Positions 5,556 through 5,612 of a stretch of 5,612 nucleotides of DNA are shown here, in pieces. The notes beneath the pieces were generated by a model, which had not been told where the DNA came from, made no database searches, and saw only the letters and a list, made by a program, of their open reading frames with translations. How positions within the stretch are numbered: position 1 is the stretch's first letter; the number at the start of each line of letters is the position of its first letter. Position numbers and translations under genes: made by a program. The DNA is taken from assembly GCA_047518005.1 (NCBI GenBank), contig JAKZRT010000208.1:1-5612 (forward strand), written 5' to 3'. The stretch comes from JAKZRT01 sp047518005. Its GTDB lineage: Bacteria > Pseudomonadota > Alphaproteobacteria > Rhodobacterales > Rhodobacteraceae.

Positions 5556-5612
5556 ATGCGTCGGACGGAGCAGGTACAGGGACTGAGATTGATGAAGTTC
5601 GAGGAGGTTTAC
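5556..5612 (+). CDS. N-terminal 19 codons of a transposase (probably ISNCY family), cut by window end
   Basis: ATG 5556 follows a strong GGAGG Shine-Dalgarno with six-base spacing (5545-5549). The frame stays open to the last base and reads MRRTEQVQGLRLMKFEEVY. From memory, this closely resembles the start of ISNCY-type (IS1202/ISBj12-like) transposases, which continue into a helix-turn-helix with SQLEAAE and WRGRYEE-like segments and then an integrase-type DDE core. None of that is in the window, so the family call rests on 19 residues, the RBS and the repeat-bearing end upstream. Confidence 0.6.
   Translation, partial: MRRTEQVQGLRLMKFEEVY

Larger units (their letters stand above)
5491..5612 (+). 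mobile_element. Start of a second insertion sequence, probably ISNCY/IS1202-type (continues past window)
   Basis: A tandem TGTCCGGTTT repeat, a short leader and the first codons of a transposase in + orientation mark the left part of another element. The exact terminus is not certain. I place it at the first TGTCCGGTTT copy (5491) because such repeats usually lie at the transposase-binding end; it may begin a few bases earlier. The second end lies outside the window. Confidence 0.55.

Noticed and set aside
1..5612. CRISPR arrays, tRNA or rRNA genes, riboswitches, phage or defence modules.
   Set aside because: Reading both strands showed no regularly spaced repeats, no cloverleaf-type genes and no recognisable defence proteins.

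Overview
This window reads as chromosome of an alphaproteobacterium of the Rhodobacteraceae (Roseobacter-type). The basis is the protein sequences as I recognise them: an Irr iron regulator divergent from a fabA-fabB-fabI run, all with residues typical of that family, plus the GC-rich coding style. No database search was run.

Layout: (1) Bases 3-278 hold the C-terminal end of an unrecognised + strand gene. It ends three bases from the stop of a convergent irr gene (282-713, - strand), an Irr-type regulator of the Fur family. (2) A 160-bp divergent intergenic region carries a good sigma70-like promoter for irr, overlapped by an imperfect palindrome. (3) fabA (874-1383), fabB (1406-2632) and fabI (2639-3427) follow as a tight + strand operon. 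Together they introduce the double bond, carry out the condensation and perform the enoyl reduction of type II fatty acid synthesis, so they form the unsaturated fatty acid branch. (4) A 158-bp gap after fabI contains a nested inverted repeat with a perfect 16-bp core palindrome. It may be a dispersed intergenic repeat and may also help end transcription. (5) A type II haloacid dehalogenase-like gene, probably starting at TTG 3586, overlaps an alpha/beta-hydrolase gene by ATGA, which suggests coupled translation.

(6) The alpha/beta-hydrolase loses its C-terminal part at about 4886-4887, where the end of an IS1-family insertion sequence begins. Its transposase (- strand) keeps the second Asp and the Glu of the DDE triad but lacks the N-terminal part. 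(7) After about 60 bases of unassigned sequence, a second, different insertion sequence begins. It has a tandem TGTCCGGTTT repeat, a Shine-Dalgarno that can fold into a hairpin, and the first 19 codons of what looks like an ISNCY/IS1202-type transposase running off the window. The right side of the window is therefore a small insertion-sequence cluster that broke a chromosomal gene.

I see no convincing new system. The most useful leads are the nested repeat after fabI, the irr operator candidate, and the RBS hairpin and junction structure of the two insertion sequences.
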